The notes beneath the pieces were generated by a model. That model did not search any database. It saw only the letters and a list, made by a program, of their open reading frames with translations, and was not told the origin of the DNA. This document shows positions 52,966 to 62,007 of a stretch of DNA of 64,000 nucleotides, piece by piece. Each line of letters begins with the position of its first letter. Position 1 is the stretch's first letter. The position numbers and the translations under genes are program-made. The stretch is from NCBI GenBank assembly GCA_017307375.1, contig JAFKFH010000006.1:186001-250000 (forward strand). The letters run 5' to 3'. The stretch is from Alphaproteobacteria bacterium. Lineage in GTDB: Bacteria > Pseudomonadota > Alphaproteobacteria > Ferrovibrionales > Ferrovibrionaceae.

Positions 52966-53835
52966 ATATTCGGCGACGAGGCGGTCGACCAGCTCGGCCG
53001 TGGCCGGGATATCGGTGATCGAGCCGACGCCCTGGCCGGCCGACCAGACATCGCGCCATGCCTTGGCCTCGCCCGCCCCGATATCGACCTCGGCCCGTCT
53101 GCCCGCGGGATCGAGACCCGCGGCCAGCAGGCTCGGCTTCAGGAAGTTCGCGGGCATGCCGCTGACGGCTTGCGTATAGACGATGTCGCCGCTGGCCGAT
53201 CGTACCAGCATCTGCTTGTAGGCGTCCGAGGCCAGGCTTTCGCGGGTGGCGATGAAGCGCGTGCCGACATAGGCGGCATCGGCACCGATCAGCCGCGCGG
53301 CGGCGACATGGCGGCCGCTCGAGATTGCGCCGCCCAACACCAGCGTGCCGCCGAAGAACCGGCGGATCTCCGGCACCAGGGCAAAGGGGCTCAGCGTGCC
53401 GGCATGGCCGCCGGCGCCGGCGCAGACGGCGATCAGCCCGTCGACCCCGGCCTGCGCGGCCTTTTCGGCGTGGCGGGCGGTGGTCACGTCATGGAACACG
53501 CGGCCGCCATAGGACTGCACCGCGGCGATCAGCTCGGGGTCGACGCCGAGCGAGGTGATGACCAGCGGCACCTTGTGCCGCACCGTCACCGCCAGGTCGG
53601 CCTTCAGCCGGGCATTGTCGCGATGGACGACGAGATTGACGCCGAACGGCGCCGGCTTGTCGGCCAGACGTTCGGCGATCGCGCCGAGCCAGGCGTCGTA
53701 GCCCTCGGTGCTGCGCTGGTTCAGTGCGGGAAAGGTGCCCAGCACGCCGGCGCGGCAACCCGCGACGACGAGGTCCGGGCCCGAGACCAGGAACATCGGT
53801 GCCATGATCACCGGTAGCCGCAGACCCTCGAGCAT
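52957..53835 (-). CDS. Nitronate monooxygenase / 2-nitropropane dioxygenase-like flavoprotein
   Basis: A 292-residue TIM-barrel FMN protein. LRLPVIMAPMFLVSGPDLVV opens the barrel; CAGAGGHAGTLSPFALVPEI holds the FMN phosphate region with the family histidine, and GADAAYVGTRFIATRES is the usual C-terminal strand. ATG 53835 follows GGGGAAAACG and is preferred over ATG 53847. Many family members next to acyl-CoA genes have enoyl reductase-like or unknown roles, so nitronate oxidation is not certain. Divergent from the hydratase at 53963. Confidence 0.86.
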   Translation of the reverse strand: MLEGLRLPVIMAPMFLVSGPDLVVAGCRAGVLGTFPALNQRSTEGYDAWLGAIAERLADKPAPFGVNLVVHRDNARLKADLAVTVRHKVPLVITSLGVDPELIAAVQSYGGRVFHDVTTARHAEKAAQAGVDGLIAVCAGAGGHAGTLSPFALVPEIRRFFGGTLVLGGAISSGRHVAAARLIGADAAYVGTRFIATRESLASDAYKQMLVRSASGDIVYTQAVSGMPANFLKPSLLAAGLDPAGRRAEVDIGAGEAKAWRDVWSAGQGVGSITDIPATAELVDRLVAEYSA

Positions 53836-53847
53836 CGTTTTCCCCAT

Positions 53848-53945
53848 CTAATGAATTATCCTCATTTATATCGCGGATGCCTGATGATGATCCAGGAGTC
53901 ATTGACGGAAATTGCCGGGTAATTATAGTGAGCATAATTCATTAA
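53848..53945. promoter_or_regulatory. Divergent promoters with two TTRATGAA-N5-TTCATYAA dyads
   Basis: TAATGAATTAT (53849-53859) and ATAATTCATTA (53934-53944) are perfect inverted copies 74 bases apart. Each belongs to a looser 21-base dyad: CTAATGAA-N5-CTCATTTA (53848-53868) and ATAGTGAG-N5-TTCATTAA (53925-53945). Rightward, TTGACG (53902) and TATAGT (53924) are spaced 16 bases, and the second dyad overlaps the -10. Leftward, TATAAA at 53870-53865 overlaps the first dyad. Confidence 0.58.
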
Positions 53946-53962
53946 ATAGGAGGGAATGCCGC

Positions 53963-54766
53963 ATGGGCGAGGGATTCACGGGCGAGGCGCTGGCCTTCGA
54001 CTGGCCGGCGCCCGGTGTGGCACGCGCGACTTTCACGCGCGGGCCGGAGATGAACACCTTGAGCCTCGCCTTCGTTGCCGAGCTCGACCGCGCGGTGACG
54101 TCTGCGACCGAGGCCGGCGCCCGCGCGCTGATCCTGACGGGCGAGGGGCGGGCCTTCTGCGCCGGGGCCCATCTGACCTATTTCACCGACAAGGCCTCGC
54201 CGCTCGAGTCGCCGCTGGCCATCCGCGATCGTTACCTCGTGCCGATCACCCGGCTGTTCGACCGGCTGGAGGCGGCGCCGTTCCCGGTCATCGCGGCGAT
54301 CAACGGCTTTGCGCTGGGCGGCGGGTTCGAACTGGCGCTGTCCTGCGATTTCCGCATCCTGGCCGATACCGCGCGGCTCGGCCTGACCGAGGTGCGCGTC
54401 GCCGCCTTTCCGGCGGCCGGCGGGGTGCAGAAGCTGCATCGCTTCGTCGGGCGCGGCAAGGCGCTGGAACTGATCCTGCTGGGGCGCCACATCGTGGCAG
54501 CCGAGGCCGGGCAGCTCGGCCTGGCCTATGCCGTGGTCGAACCGGCGGCGCTGATGGACCGGGCGCTTGCCCTGGCGGCGGACCTCGGCCGCGGCGGGCG
54601 CTTTGCCATGGCCCAGGCCAAGGCCAACATCCTGCTCAGCGAAAGTCTCGATGCCCGCACCGCGCGCGATTTCGGGCTGGAGGCGCTGGCGGTGCTGGCC
54701 GCGACGCCGGAATGGGCGGAGGGGATGTCCGCCTTCGTCGAGAAGCGCGAGCCGCGCTTTACCTGA
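53963..54766 (+). CDS. Enoyl-CoA hydratase/isomerase
   Basis: A 267-residue crotonase-fold enzyme. Both usual acids are present: the glutamate in LGGGFELALSCD and that in GLTEVRVAAFPAAGG. The oxyanion region is FCAGAHLTYF. AGGAGGGA lies just before ATG 53963. It leads a rightward operon of hydratase, CoA ligase and HTD2-like dehydratase, driven by the divergent promoter region with paired dyads. Confidence 0.9.
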   Translation: MGEGFTGEALAFDWPAPGVARATFTRGPEMNTLSLAFVAELDRAVTSATEAGARALILTGEGRAFCAGAHLTYFTDKASPLESPLAIRDRYLVPITRLFDRLEAAPFPVIAAINGFALGGGFELALSCDFRILADTARLGLTEVRVAAFPAAGGVQKLHRFVGRGKALELILLGRHIVAAEAGQLGLAYAVVEPAALMDRALALAADLGRGGRFAMAQAKANILLSESLDARTARDFGLEALAVLAATPEWAEGMSAFVEKREPRFT

Positions 54767-54780
54767 GGAGGGGGCAGGGC

Positions 54781-56295
54781 ATGGAAAACATCGTCGATGC
54801 CGGCCGGCTGACCGTCTATCGCGCCTTCGCCGCCCAGGTGCGGCAGGCGCCGGGGCGGCTTGCCATCGAACATGCCGGCGGGCAGATCAGCTATGGCGAA
54901 CTCGACAGCCGCGTCCGGCGCCTGGCGGCGGTGCTGCAGGGCATGGGGATCGGTCGCGGCGATCGCATTGCGCTGTTGTCGGAGAACCGGGTCGAGTTCG
55001 TCGAATGCATGCTGGCCGCTGCCGCCATCGGCGCGATCGTCGCCTGCCAGAACTGGCGGCTGTCGGCCGACGAGCTGCGCCACTGCATCACGCTGGTGAC
55101 GCCCAGCCTCGTCATCGTCTCGCGCAGCCATGCCGCGCTCTACCGGTCGGCGGGCTGCGGCGAGCTGCCGCTGATCGACCTCGACGACGGCTACGAGGCG
55201 CTGGTCGCGGCGGCGGCACCGCTGCCGGCCGCGGCGACGGTCGATCCCGAAGACGGCCTGCTGATCATCTACACCTCCGGCACCACCGGCATGCCCAAGG
55301 GCGCGCTGATCAGCCACCGGGCCGAGATCGCGCGGATGGCGGTGCTGCGCCTGGACCTGCGGGTGACGGAGGAGGATGCCTTCGTGGCCTGGGCGCCGAT
55401 GTTCCACATGGGGTCGGCCGACCAGTTGCTCGGCGCGCTGATGTCGGGGGCGCCGGTGATCGTCGTCGACGGCTTCAACGCCCGCCGCATCGTCGATGCC
55501 ATCGCCCGCCACAAGCTCGGCTGGCTGCTCCTGATGCCCGGCTCGATCGAGCCGGTGGTCGAACTGATGCGGGCCGAAGGCATCCGCCCGCGCGGGATCA
55601 AGGCCGCGGGTGCGATGGCCGACCTGGTGCCGCGCCAGCTGATCGCGGAATTCACCGCGCTGCTGCAGGCGCCTTACCTCAACAGCTTCGGTTCGACCGA
55701 GACCGGCCTGCCGCCGGCCTCGCGCTGCCTGTTCCCGCCGGGCGTGGTGCCCGAGGCGCTGTCCAAGCGCCAGAGCACGCTGTGCGAGGTGCGGATCGTC
55801 GACGCCGACGGCAACGAAGTGCCCGATGGCGAGCCGGGCGAGGTGGCGATATCGGGGCCGACCGTGTTCTCCGGCTACTGGAATGCGCCGGAAACCAATG
55901 CGCGTGACTTCCGCAACGGCTGGTTCCGCATGGGGGACCTGTTCCGCCGCAACCCGGACGGCAGCTTCGATTTCGTCGACCGCGCCAAATACATGATCAA
56001 GTCGGGCGGCGAGAACATCTACCCGGCCGAGATCGAGCGGGTGCTGCTGGCCGATCCGCGCATCACCGACGCCGTGGTGGTGCGCCGGCGCGACGACAAA
56101 TGGGGCGAGGTGCCGGTAGCGGTGATCTCGACCCGCGGCGAGGCGCTGGCGCTGGCCGATATCGAGGCGATCTGCCGCGGCAAGCTGGCCGGCTACAAGC
56201 GGCCGCGGGCATTGCGCGTCGTCGCCTTCGACGATTTCCCGCGCTCGACCACCGGCAAGATCCTGCGGCACGAGGTCGAGACATGGATCTCGTAA
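54781..56295 (+). CDS. AMP-forming acyl-CoA synthetase
   Basis: A 504-residue ANL ligase with LIIYTSGTTGMPKGALISHR, NSFGSTETGLPP, FRMGDLFRRNPDG, the hinge DRAKYMIKSGGENIYPAEIE and the catalytic lysine in PRSTTGKILRHE. GAGGAGGGGGCAGGGC precedes the ATG. It follows the hydratase by 14 bases and overlaps the dehydratase-like gene by 13 bases. It probably activates the acid on which the neighbouring hydratases act. Confidence 0.92.
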   Translation: MENIVDAGRLTVYRAFAAQVRQAPGRLAIEHAGGQISYGELDSRVRRLAAVLQGMGIGRGDRIALLSENRVEFVECMLAAAAIGAIVACQNWRLSADELRHCITLVTPSLVIVSRSHAALYRSAGCGELPLIDLDDGYEALVAAAAPLPAAATVDPEDGLLIIYTSGTTGMPKGALISHRAEIARMAVLRLDLRVTEEDAFVAWAPMFHMGSADQLLGALMSGAPVIVVDGFNARRIVDAIARHKLGWLLLMPGSIEPVVELMRAEGIRPRGIKAAGAMADLVPRQLIAEFTALLQAPYLNSFGSTETGLPPASRCLFPPGVVPEALSKRQSTLCEVRIVDADGNEVPDGEPGEVAISGPTVFSGYWNAPETNARDFRNGWFRMGDLFRRNPDGSFDFVDRAKYMIKSGGENIYPAEIERVLLADPRITDAVVVRRRDDKWGEVPVAVISTRGEALALADIEAICRGKLAGYKRPRALRVVAFDDFPRSTTGKILRHEVETWIS

Positions 56296-57149
56296 GTCCC
56301 AAAACCCTGCGGGCCTGGCAGGCCGAACGCCACGTCACCCATGACGTGGTGACCCCGGCGCTGGTCGATCGTTATCTCGTTACCCTGGGTCATCGGCCGC
56401 AGGGATTGAAGCCCGGCGCGCCGGCGCCGCTCGGCCTGCACTGGTGCCTGGGGCCGGAGGCGGCGGCGATGGAGGACCTGGGGCCCGACGGGCTGCCCGA
56501 GCGTGGCGGGATCATCCCGCCGGTGCCGCTGGCCGCGCGGATGTGGGCGGGCGGCGACCTCGACTTCACCGCGCCGCTGCGCGTCGGCGACTCGGTCGAG
56601 CGGGTGGCGCGGCTGTCGACCCTGACCGAGAAGGCGGGCCGTGCCGGCCGGCTGGCCTTCCTCGGCATCGACTACGACTACCGGGTCGAGGGTGCGGTGC
56701 GCCTGCACGAGGTGCAGCGCATCGTCTGCCGCGACCCCGCGCCGCTCGACCTTGGCCAGGCCGCGCCGGAACACGACGGTCCCTGGGCCTTCCGCCGCCG
56801 GGTCGCGACCTCGGCACCGATGCTGCTGCGCTTTTCCAGCCTGACCTTCAACCCCCACCGCATCCATTACGATCTGCCCTATGCGACCCAGGCCGAGGGT
56901 TATCCGGGCCTGCTGGTGCACGGCACCCTGACCGCCGCCCTGCTGCTCGATACCTGCGCGGCCGCGGTCGGCATCGAGGCGATCGCGCAGGTCACCCTGC
57001 GCGCCCGCCGACCGGCCTTCTGCGGCACGGTGCTGACCCTGGCCGGCCAGCGCGGGCCTGACGGCATCCGCCTGGTGGCGCTGGACGGCGACGGGCTGAC
57101 GGTGATGGATGGCGCGGCAAGGCTGCGCGCCGCGACGGACGCGCCCTGA
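56283..57149 (+). CDS. HTD2-like / mesaconyl-type hydratase (MaoC superfamily, FAS1-like)
   Basis: A 288-residue double hot-dog protein. The second half has the hydratase motif LTFNPHRIHYDLPYATQAEG followed by GLLVHGTLTAALLLDTCA, like mesaconyl-C4-CoA hydratase and itaconyl-CoA hydratase of Pseudomonas. The first half carries PPVPLAARMWAGGDLDFTAP. The start overlaps the ligase gene. It converges with the CitE-like lyase gene across only ten bases, so the two could serve one C5 dicarboxyl-CoA route though transcribed in opposite directions. Confidence 0.84.
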   Translation: MDLVSPKTLRAWQAERHVTHDVVTPALVDRYLVTLGHRPQGLKPGAPAPLGLHWCLGPEAAAMEDLGPDGLPERGGIIPPVPLAARMWAGGDLDFTAPLRVGDSVERVARLSTLTEKAGRAGRLAFLGIDYDYRVEGAVRLHEVQRIVCRDPAPLDLGQAAPEHDGPWAFRRRVATSAPMLLRFSSLTFNPHRIHYDLPYATQAEGYPGLLVHGTLTAALLLDTCAAAVGIEAIAQVTLRARRPAFCGTVLTLAGQRGPDGIRLVALDGDGLTVMDGAARLRAATDAP

Positions 57150-57159
57150 GCCATCCTCC

Positions 57160-58017
57160 TCAGGTGAGCCGGGCGAGGATTTTTTTGGCCGCCCGCAGAT
57201 GCGGCTTGTCGATCATCCGGCCGTCGAGGCGGACGACACCAACCGCCGGATCGGCGGCGAAGGCCGCGACGATGCGCCGGGCCCAGGCGATCTCTGTCTC
57301 GGACGGGCTGAATGCCTGGTTGACCGCTGCGATGTGGCGCGGGTGGATCAGCATCTTGGCGCCGAAGCCGTCGCGCCGTGCGGCCTCGGCCTCGCTGCGG
57401 CAACTCTCGTCGCCGTCGATGTCGGTATTGACGGTGTCCACCGCCACGACGCCGGCGGCGGAGGCTGCGATCAGGCAGAGATTGCGGGCCAGTCGATAGG
57501 GATCGGTCCAGCGTCCGTCCACCTGGTTGGCCGAGGCGCCGAGCGAGGCGGCGAGGTCTTCCGCGCCCCAGGCCATGCCCCAGAGCCGCGGCCCGGCCGT
57601 GCGGTAATCGGCGAGCGCCAGCAGCGAGTCGGCGGTCTCGGTGACGATCGCCATGATCTTCGTGGTGCCGGTCGCGATGCCATGCATGGTCTCGAAGGCA
57701 TCGAGGTAATGGCCAAGCTGCCTGACATGCTCGACCGAGCGGCATTTCGGCAAGGCGATGCCATCGGGCCTCGCCCGCATTACCGCGGCGAGATCGTCAA
57801 GGCTCAGGCCCGTATCGAGATCGTTGATGCGGACGAACAGCCTCGGCCGCTGCACCGGCGCCTGGGCCAGCGTGGCCTTCAGCGTTTCGCGCGCCGCGGC
57901 CTTGGCCTCGGGCGCCACCGAATCCTCGAGGTCGAGGATCAGCGCGTCGGCGGCGCTGGCAACGGCCTTCTCGAACTTGCGCGGCGAATCGCCCGGCACG
58001 AACAGCAGCGAGCGCAT
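57160..58017 (-). CDS. CitE-like CoA-ester lyase (HpcH/HpaI family)
   Basis: A 285-residue beta-methylmalyl/citramalyl-CoA lyase-like protein. MRSLLFVPGDSPRKFEKAVA and ALILDLEDSVAPEAKAAARE are the CitE N-terminal hallmarks, with magnesium ligands later (WGAEDLAASLG; FGAKMLIHPRHIAAVNQAF). ATG 58017 overlaps the MaoC stop (TGATG), pairing lyase with hydratase as in itaconate operons, where citramalyl-CoA is split to acetyl-CoA and pyruvate. The exact hydroxyacyl-CoA is inferred only. Confidence 0.87.
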   Translation of the reverse strand: MRSLLFVPGDSPRKFEKAVASAADALILDLEDSVAPEAKAAARETLKATLAQAPVQRPRLFVRINDLDTGLSLDDLAAVMRARPDGIALPKCRSVEHVRQLGHYLDAFETMHGIATGTTKIMAIVTETADSLLALADYRTAGPRLWGMAWGAEDLAASLGASANQVDGRWTDPYRLARNLCLIAASAAGVVAVDTVNTDIDGDESCRSEAEAARRDGFGAKMLIHPRHIAAVNQAFSPSETEIAWARRIVAAFAADPAVGVVRLDGRMIDKPHLRAAKKILARLT

Positions 58018-58466
58018 CACGGCCGCCGCCGCATCAGCGCGGTGCGCCGGCAGATCGCCACGGTCTCGTCGCGCTGGTTCAGCGACGTATGCTCGAATTC
58101 GACCAGGCCCGCGTCGGGTCGCGACTTCGACTCGCGGACGGCGACGACCCGGCTGCGGCTGCGCAGCGTGTCGCCGCAGAAGACGGGCTTGGGGAAACGC
58201 ACCTCGCTCATCCCGAGATTGGCGACCGTCGTACCGAGCGTGGTGTCGTTGACGGTCATGCCGATCATCAGCCCCAGGGTGAACAGGCTGTTGAACAGCG
58301 GTTTGCCCCATTCGGTCGTGGCGGCGAAATGCGCGTCGAGATGCAGGGGCTGGGGGTTCATCGTCATCGTCGAGAACAGGACATTGTCGGTCTCGGTCAC
58401 CGTGCGCGTCCAGGGATGGTCGAACAGCTGGTCGACCGTGAAATCCTCGAAATACAAACCGGGCAT
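58017..58466 (-). CDS. MaoC-like (R)-specific enoyl-CoA hydratase
   Basis: A 149-residue hot-dog hydratase. DNVLFSTMTMNPQPLHLDAH contains the hydratase-2 type N-x-x-x-x-H motif, and FGTDTL-like region is FCGDTLRSRSRVVAVRESKS. ATG 58466 after GAAGGAG is chosen over an upstream 58541 that would overlap the racemase gene. Size and pairing with CitE resemble Yersinia RipB-RipC or the Ich-Ccl pair. Confidence 0.88.
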   Translation of the reverse strand: MPGLYFEDFTVDQLFDHPWTRTVTETDNVLFSTMTMNPQPLHLDAHFAATTEWGKPLFNSLFTLGLMIGMTVNDTTLGTTVANLGMSEVRFPKPVFCGDTLRSRSRVVAVRESKSRPDAGLVEFEHTSLNQRDETVAICRRTALMRRRP

Positions 58467-58477
58467 CGTCTTCTCCT

Positions 58478-59611
58478 TCAGGCAATCCTGATCGCGCCGG
58501 CCTGGGCCAGCGCCTCGATCCGGGCATCGTCGACACCCCATGCGGCGAGGGCCGCGCGCGTGTCGGCCTGCGGTGCGGTCGGGGCGGCGGCGGGCGTGCG
58601 GCTGAACCGCGGGGCGGGGGCGGGTTGGATCACGCCGTCGATCTCGACGAAGCTGCCGCGCGCCTGCAGATGCGGATGGCCGGGCGCTTCGGCCATCGAC
58701 AGCACCGGCGCGACACAGGCGTCCGACTCTGTCAGCAACGCGGCCCAGTCATCACGCGGTCGGGTGCGGAATTGCGCGGCCAGCGCGGCCCGGGTCGTCG
58801 GCCAGGCGGCCTGATCGTCGCAGGGCAGCGGGTCGAGGCCGAGGCGGCGAAACAGTTCGGTGCGGAACTTGCCCTCGATCGGTGCCACCGCGATATGGCG
58901 GCCGTCGCTGCATTCGTAGACGTCGTAATGCGGCGCGCCGGAATCGAGCAGGTTGGTGCCGCGCGCCAGGCTGTGCAGGCCGGCGGCATTAAGGCCGAAC
59001 AGCGGCGTCATCAGCGAGGCGACGCCGTCGACGATCGCGGCATCGACCACCTGCCCGCGGCCGCTGCGCTGGGTTTCCCACAAGGCGCAGACCATGCCGA
59101 AGGCGAGATAGAGCGCCCCGCCGCCATAGTCGCCAAGCAGGTTGACCGGCGGCGTCGGCGGCTGGCCCGCACGGCCGATGGCGTCGAGCGCGCCGGTCAG
59201 CGCGATATAGGTCAGGTCGTGTCCGGCATGGGGTGCCAGCGGTCCGTCCTGACCCCAGCCGGTCATCCGGCCGTAGACGAGACGGGGGTTGCGTGCGAGG
59301 CATTCGTCGGGGCCGAGGCCCAGCCGCTCCATCGTGCCGGGGCGGAAGCCCTCGATACAGCCGTCCGCCTCGGCCAGCAGGTCGAGGGCGAGGGCGCGGG
59401 CCGCCGGGTGCTTCAGGTCGATCGCCGCCGACAGCCGGCTGCGATTGGCCAGCGCGAAGCGGGCGGGGCGTTGCAACCCGGTATCGGACGGCTCGGGCCG
59501 GTCCAGCCGCAGCACGGTGGCGCCGAGATCGGCCAGCAGCATCGCCGCCATCGGCCCCGGGCCGATCCCGGCGAACTCGACGATGCGGCAGCCGGCGAGC
59601 GGGCCGCTCAT
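58478..59611 (-). CDS. Alpha-methylacyl-CoA racemase-like CoA-transferase family III protein
   Basis: A 377-residue CaiB/BaiF-fold protein. [20 protein letters not shown] and [20 protein letters not shown] carry the histidine and aspartate acting as racemase bases, and [17 protein letters not shown] the later glutamate; this is the AMACR subgroup rather than a CoA transferase. Such an enzyme would interconvert 2-methylacyl-CoA epimers. ATG 59611 overlaps the stop of the CoA transferase/hydrolase gene (ATGA). Confidence 0.88.
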   Translation of the reverse strand: MSGPLAGCRIVEFAGIGPGPMAAMLLADLGATVLRLDRPEPSDTGLQRPARFALANRSRLSAAIDLKHPAARALALDLLAEADGCIEGFRPGTMERLGLGPDECLARNPRLVYGRMTGWGQDGPLAPHAGHDLTYIALTGALDAIGRAGQPPTPPVNLLGDYGGGALYLAFGMVCALWETQRSGRGQVVDAAIVDGVASLMTPLFGLNAAGLHSLARGTNLLDSGAPHYDVYECSDGRHIAVAPIEGKFRTELFRRLGLDPLPCDDQAAWPTTRAALAAQFRTRPRDDWAALLTESDACVAPVLSMAEAPGHPHLQARGSFVEIDGVIQPAPAPRFSRTPAAAPTAPQADTRAALAAWGVDDARIEALAQAGAIRIA

Positions 59612-60828
59612 GCCGCCAATCCATGGGCCGCGCGGTCGAGGTCTTCGCGGAATTCCGGCGCGGCGATGGCGATCATGCGCCTGGTCCGCTGCTTCAGGGT
59701 CAGGCCACGCAGTTCGGCCACCCCCCATTCGGTGACGATGGCGTCGACGTCGCAGCGCGGCGTGGTGACCACGGCGTCGGCCAGCCTGGGGACGATACGA
59801 CTGACCCGTCCCTGGGCGGCGGTGGCGGGCAGGGCGATCAGCGCCCGGCCGCCGGCCGAGGCATTGGCGCCGCGCACGAAGTCGGGCTGGCCGCCGATGG
59901 CGCCGACCGCGCGGCCGCCGAGCGTCTCGGCGTTCACCTGGCCGGTCAGATCGACCTCGATCGCCGAGTTGATCGCGACGAACCGGTCGAGCCGCGCCAG
60001 CACCCCGGCGCCGTGGGTATGACGGCCGGGGCGCAAGGCGATATCCGGATTCCCGTGGGCGAAGTCGTAGAGGCGCCGGGTGCCGAACAGCAGGCCGGCG
60101 ACGGTCCTGCCGGCATCGATCGCTTTCGCCGCATTGGTCACCGCGCCGCCTTCGATCAGGTCGAGCACGGCATCGCCGATCAGTCCTGAATGAATGCCGA
60201 GATCGCGATGGCTGCCCAGCGCGCGCAGCACCGCGTCGGGAACGCTGCCGACGCCGATCTGCAAGGTCGCGCGATCGGGGATCAGCCCGGCGGCGTGGGC
60301 GCCGATCCGGGCCTCGAACTCGCCGATGCGGGCGGGTGGCAGTTCGAGTGGCGCGGCCTCGGCCGCGACCGCCAGGTCGATGCGGAAATCGGCAGGCAGT
60401 TCGGCCGACGGCGTCCAGGGGACATCCGGGTTGATCTCGGCCACCACGACGCGGGCGCGGCGAGCGGCGTCCAGCAGGTAGTCGCAGGCCAGCCCGCCGG
60501 ACGGCCGCCGCCCCGGCGGCCCGGGGCTCAGCTGGATCAGCACGACGTCGGCCCGCAGCCGGCCATCGGCGAAGGCATCGCCAAGCTGCGAATAGGGCAT
60601 CGGCAGGATATCGAGCCGGGCAAGCGCCGCCGCCTTGCCGATGGCGCCATAGGAAACGAAGTCGATGGCGGTCGCCCGGGCGAAGGTGTCGGAAAACAGC
60701 GGCCCGACGAACAGCGAGACCGGCGGGTCCAGCGCCGCCAGCGCCCGCGTCAGCGTCAGCGCCTCGGCGGTGCCCTGGCCGCAGACGACGCGGTCGCCCG
60801 GTCGGATGATGGCGGATAGATCGACCAT
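59608..60828 (-). CDS. Acetyl-CoA hydrolase/transferase family (Ict/AbfT-like)
   Basis: A 406-residue family I-type CoA transferase. [38 protein letters not shown] and the catalytic glutamate in [13 protein letters not shown] are visible, with [20 protein letters not shown] downstream. Relatives include 4-hydroxybutyrate and itaconate CoA-transferases. It is coupled by TGATG to the acyl-CoA dehydrogenase gene and by ATGA to the racemase gene. In an itaconate-like route it would make the first CoA ester. Confidence 0.87.
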   Translation of the reverse strand: MVDLSAIIRPGDRVVCGQGTAEALTLTRALAALDPPVSLFVGPLFSDTFARATAIDFVSYGAIGKAAALARLDILPMPYSQLGDAFADGRLRADVVLIQLSPGPPGRRPSGGLACDYLLDAARRARVVVAEINPDVPWTPSAELPADFRIDLAVAAEAAPLELPPARIGEFEARIGAHAAGLIPDRATLQIGVGSVPDAVLRALGSHRDLGIHSGLIGDAVLDLIEGGAVTNAAKAIDAGRTVAGLLFGTRRLYDFAHGNPDIALRPGRHTHGAGVLARLDRFVAINSAIEVDLTGQVNAETLGGRAVGAIGGQPDFVRGANASAGGRALIALPATAAQGRVSRIVPRLADAVVTTPRCDVDAIVTEWGVAELRGLTLKQRTRRMIAIAAPEFREDLDRAAHGLAA

Positions 60829-61994
60829 CAGTAGGATTTCGGCAGGCCCAGCACCTTTTCGGCGATGAAGCACAGCACCAGCTGCGGGCTGATCGGGGCG
60901 ATGCGCGGGATCATCACCTCGCGCAGGTAGCGCTCGACGTGATATTCCCGGGCATAGCCGAAGCCGCCATGGGTCATCACCGCGGTCTGGCAGGTCTTGA
61001 AGCCGGCCTCGCCGGCCAGGTATTTCGCGCTGTTGGCCGCGGCGCCGCAGGGCATGCCGTGGTCGTATTGCCAGGCGGCCTGCATCGTCATCAGCCAGGC
61101 GGCCTCCAGTTCCATCCAGCATTCGGCCAGTGGGTGCTGCACCCCCTGGTTCTGGCCGATCGGGCGGTTGAAGACTACTCGATCCTTGGCGTAGCTGGTG
61201 GCCCGCTTGAGCGCGAGATGGCCAAGGCCCACGGCCTCGGCGGCGATCAGCACGCGCTCCGGGTTCATGCCGTGCAGGATGTATTCGAAGCCGCGGCCTT
61301 CCTCGCCGATGCGATCCTCGACCGGCACACGCAGGCCGTCGATGAACACCTGGTTGGAATCGACGGCCTTGCGGCCCATCTTCTCGATCTCGCGCACCTC
61401 GACATGGCGGCGGTCGAGGGCGGTATAGAACAGGCTGAGGCCTTCGGTGGGCTTGCGCACTTCCTCGAGCGGCGTGGTGCGGGCCAGGATCAGCATCTTG
61501 TCGGCCACCTGGGCGGTCGAGATCCAGACCTTGGCGCCGTTGAGCACGTAGTGGTCGCCCCGCCGTTCGGCCCGGGTCTTCAGCTGGGTGGTGTTGAGGC
61601 CGGTATTGGGTTCGGTCACCGCAAAGCAGGCCTTCTCCCGGCCCGCCACGAGCGGCGGCAGGGCGCGGCGCTTTTGCTCGTCGTTGCCGAAGACCACGAC
61701 CGGGTTCAGGCCGAAGATGTTGATGTGCACCGACGAAGCCGCCTGCATGCCGCCGCCGCTCTCGGCGATGGTGCGCATCATGATCGCGGCTTCGGTGACG
61801 CCGAGGCCCGAACCGCCATATTCCTCGGGGATGCAGATGCCGAGCCAGCCCTGGCCGGCCATCGCCTGGAAGAAATCCTCGGGGAAGCCGCCTTCCTGGT
61901 CGCGGGCCGCCCAGTAGTCGTCGCCGAAGCGGCGGCAGATGCCGGCGATGGTGTCGCGGATCGCTTCCTGTTCCGGGCTCAGTGCGAAATCCAT
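60828..61994 (-). CDS. Acyl-CoA dehydrogenase
   Basis: A 388-residue FAD dehydrogenase: [20 protein letters not shown], then [39 protein letters not shown] (flavin loop), and [20 protein letters not shown] near the end. It would introduce a double bond in an acyl-CoA. It lies between CaiB-type and Ict-type genes in the leftward operon and may act on a methylsuccinyl- or branched acyl-CoA; the substrate is not determinable from sequence. Confidence 0.92.
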   Translation of the reverse strand: MDFALSPEQEAIRDTIAGICRRFGDDYWAARDQEGGFPEDFFQAMAGQGWLGICIPEEYGGSGLGVTEAAIMMRTIAESGGGMQAASSVHINIFGLNPVVVFGNDEQKRRALPPLVAGREKACFAVTEPNTGLNTTQLKTRAERRGDHYVLNGAKVWISTAQVADKMLILARTTPLEEVRKPTEGLSLFYTALDRRHVEVREIEKMGRKAVDSNQVFIDGLRVPVEDRIGEEGRGFEYILHGMNPERVLIAAEAVGLGHLALKRATSYAKDRVVFNRPIGQNQGVQHPLAECWMELEAAWLMTMQAAWQYDHGMPCGAAANSAKYLAGEAGFKTCQTAVMTHGGFGYAREYHVERYLREVMIPRIAPISPQLVLCFIAEKVLGLPKSY

Positions 61995-62007
61995 GTCTGC
62001 GTTTCCT

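Noticed and set aside
53956-54781. Frame starting at ATG 53956 and running into the ligase frame
   Set aside because: It overlaps the hydratase out of frame and yields Arg/Gly-rich sequence; the ligase has its own strong ribosome site at 54781.
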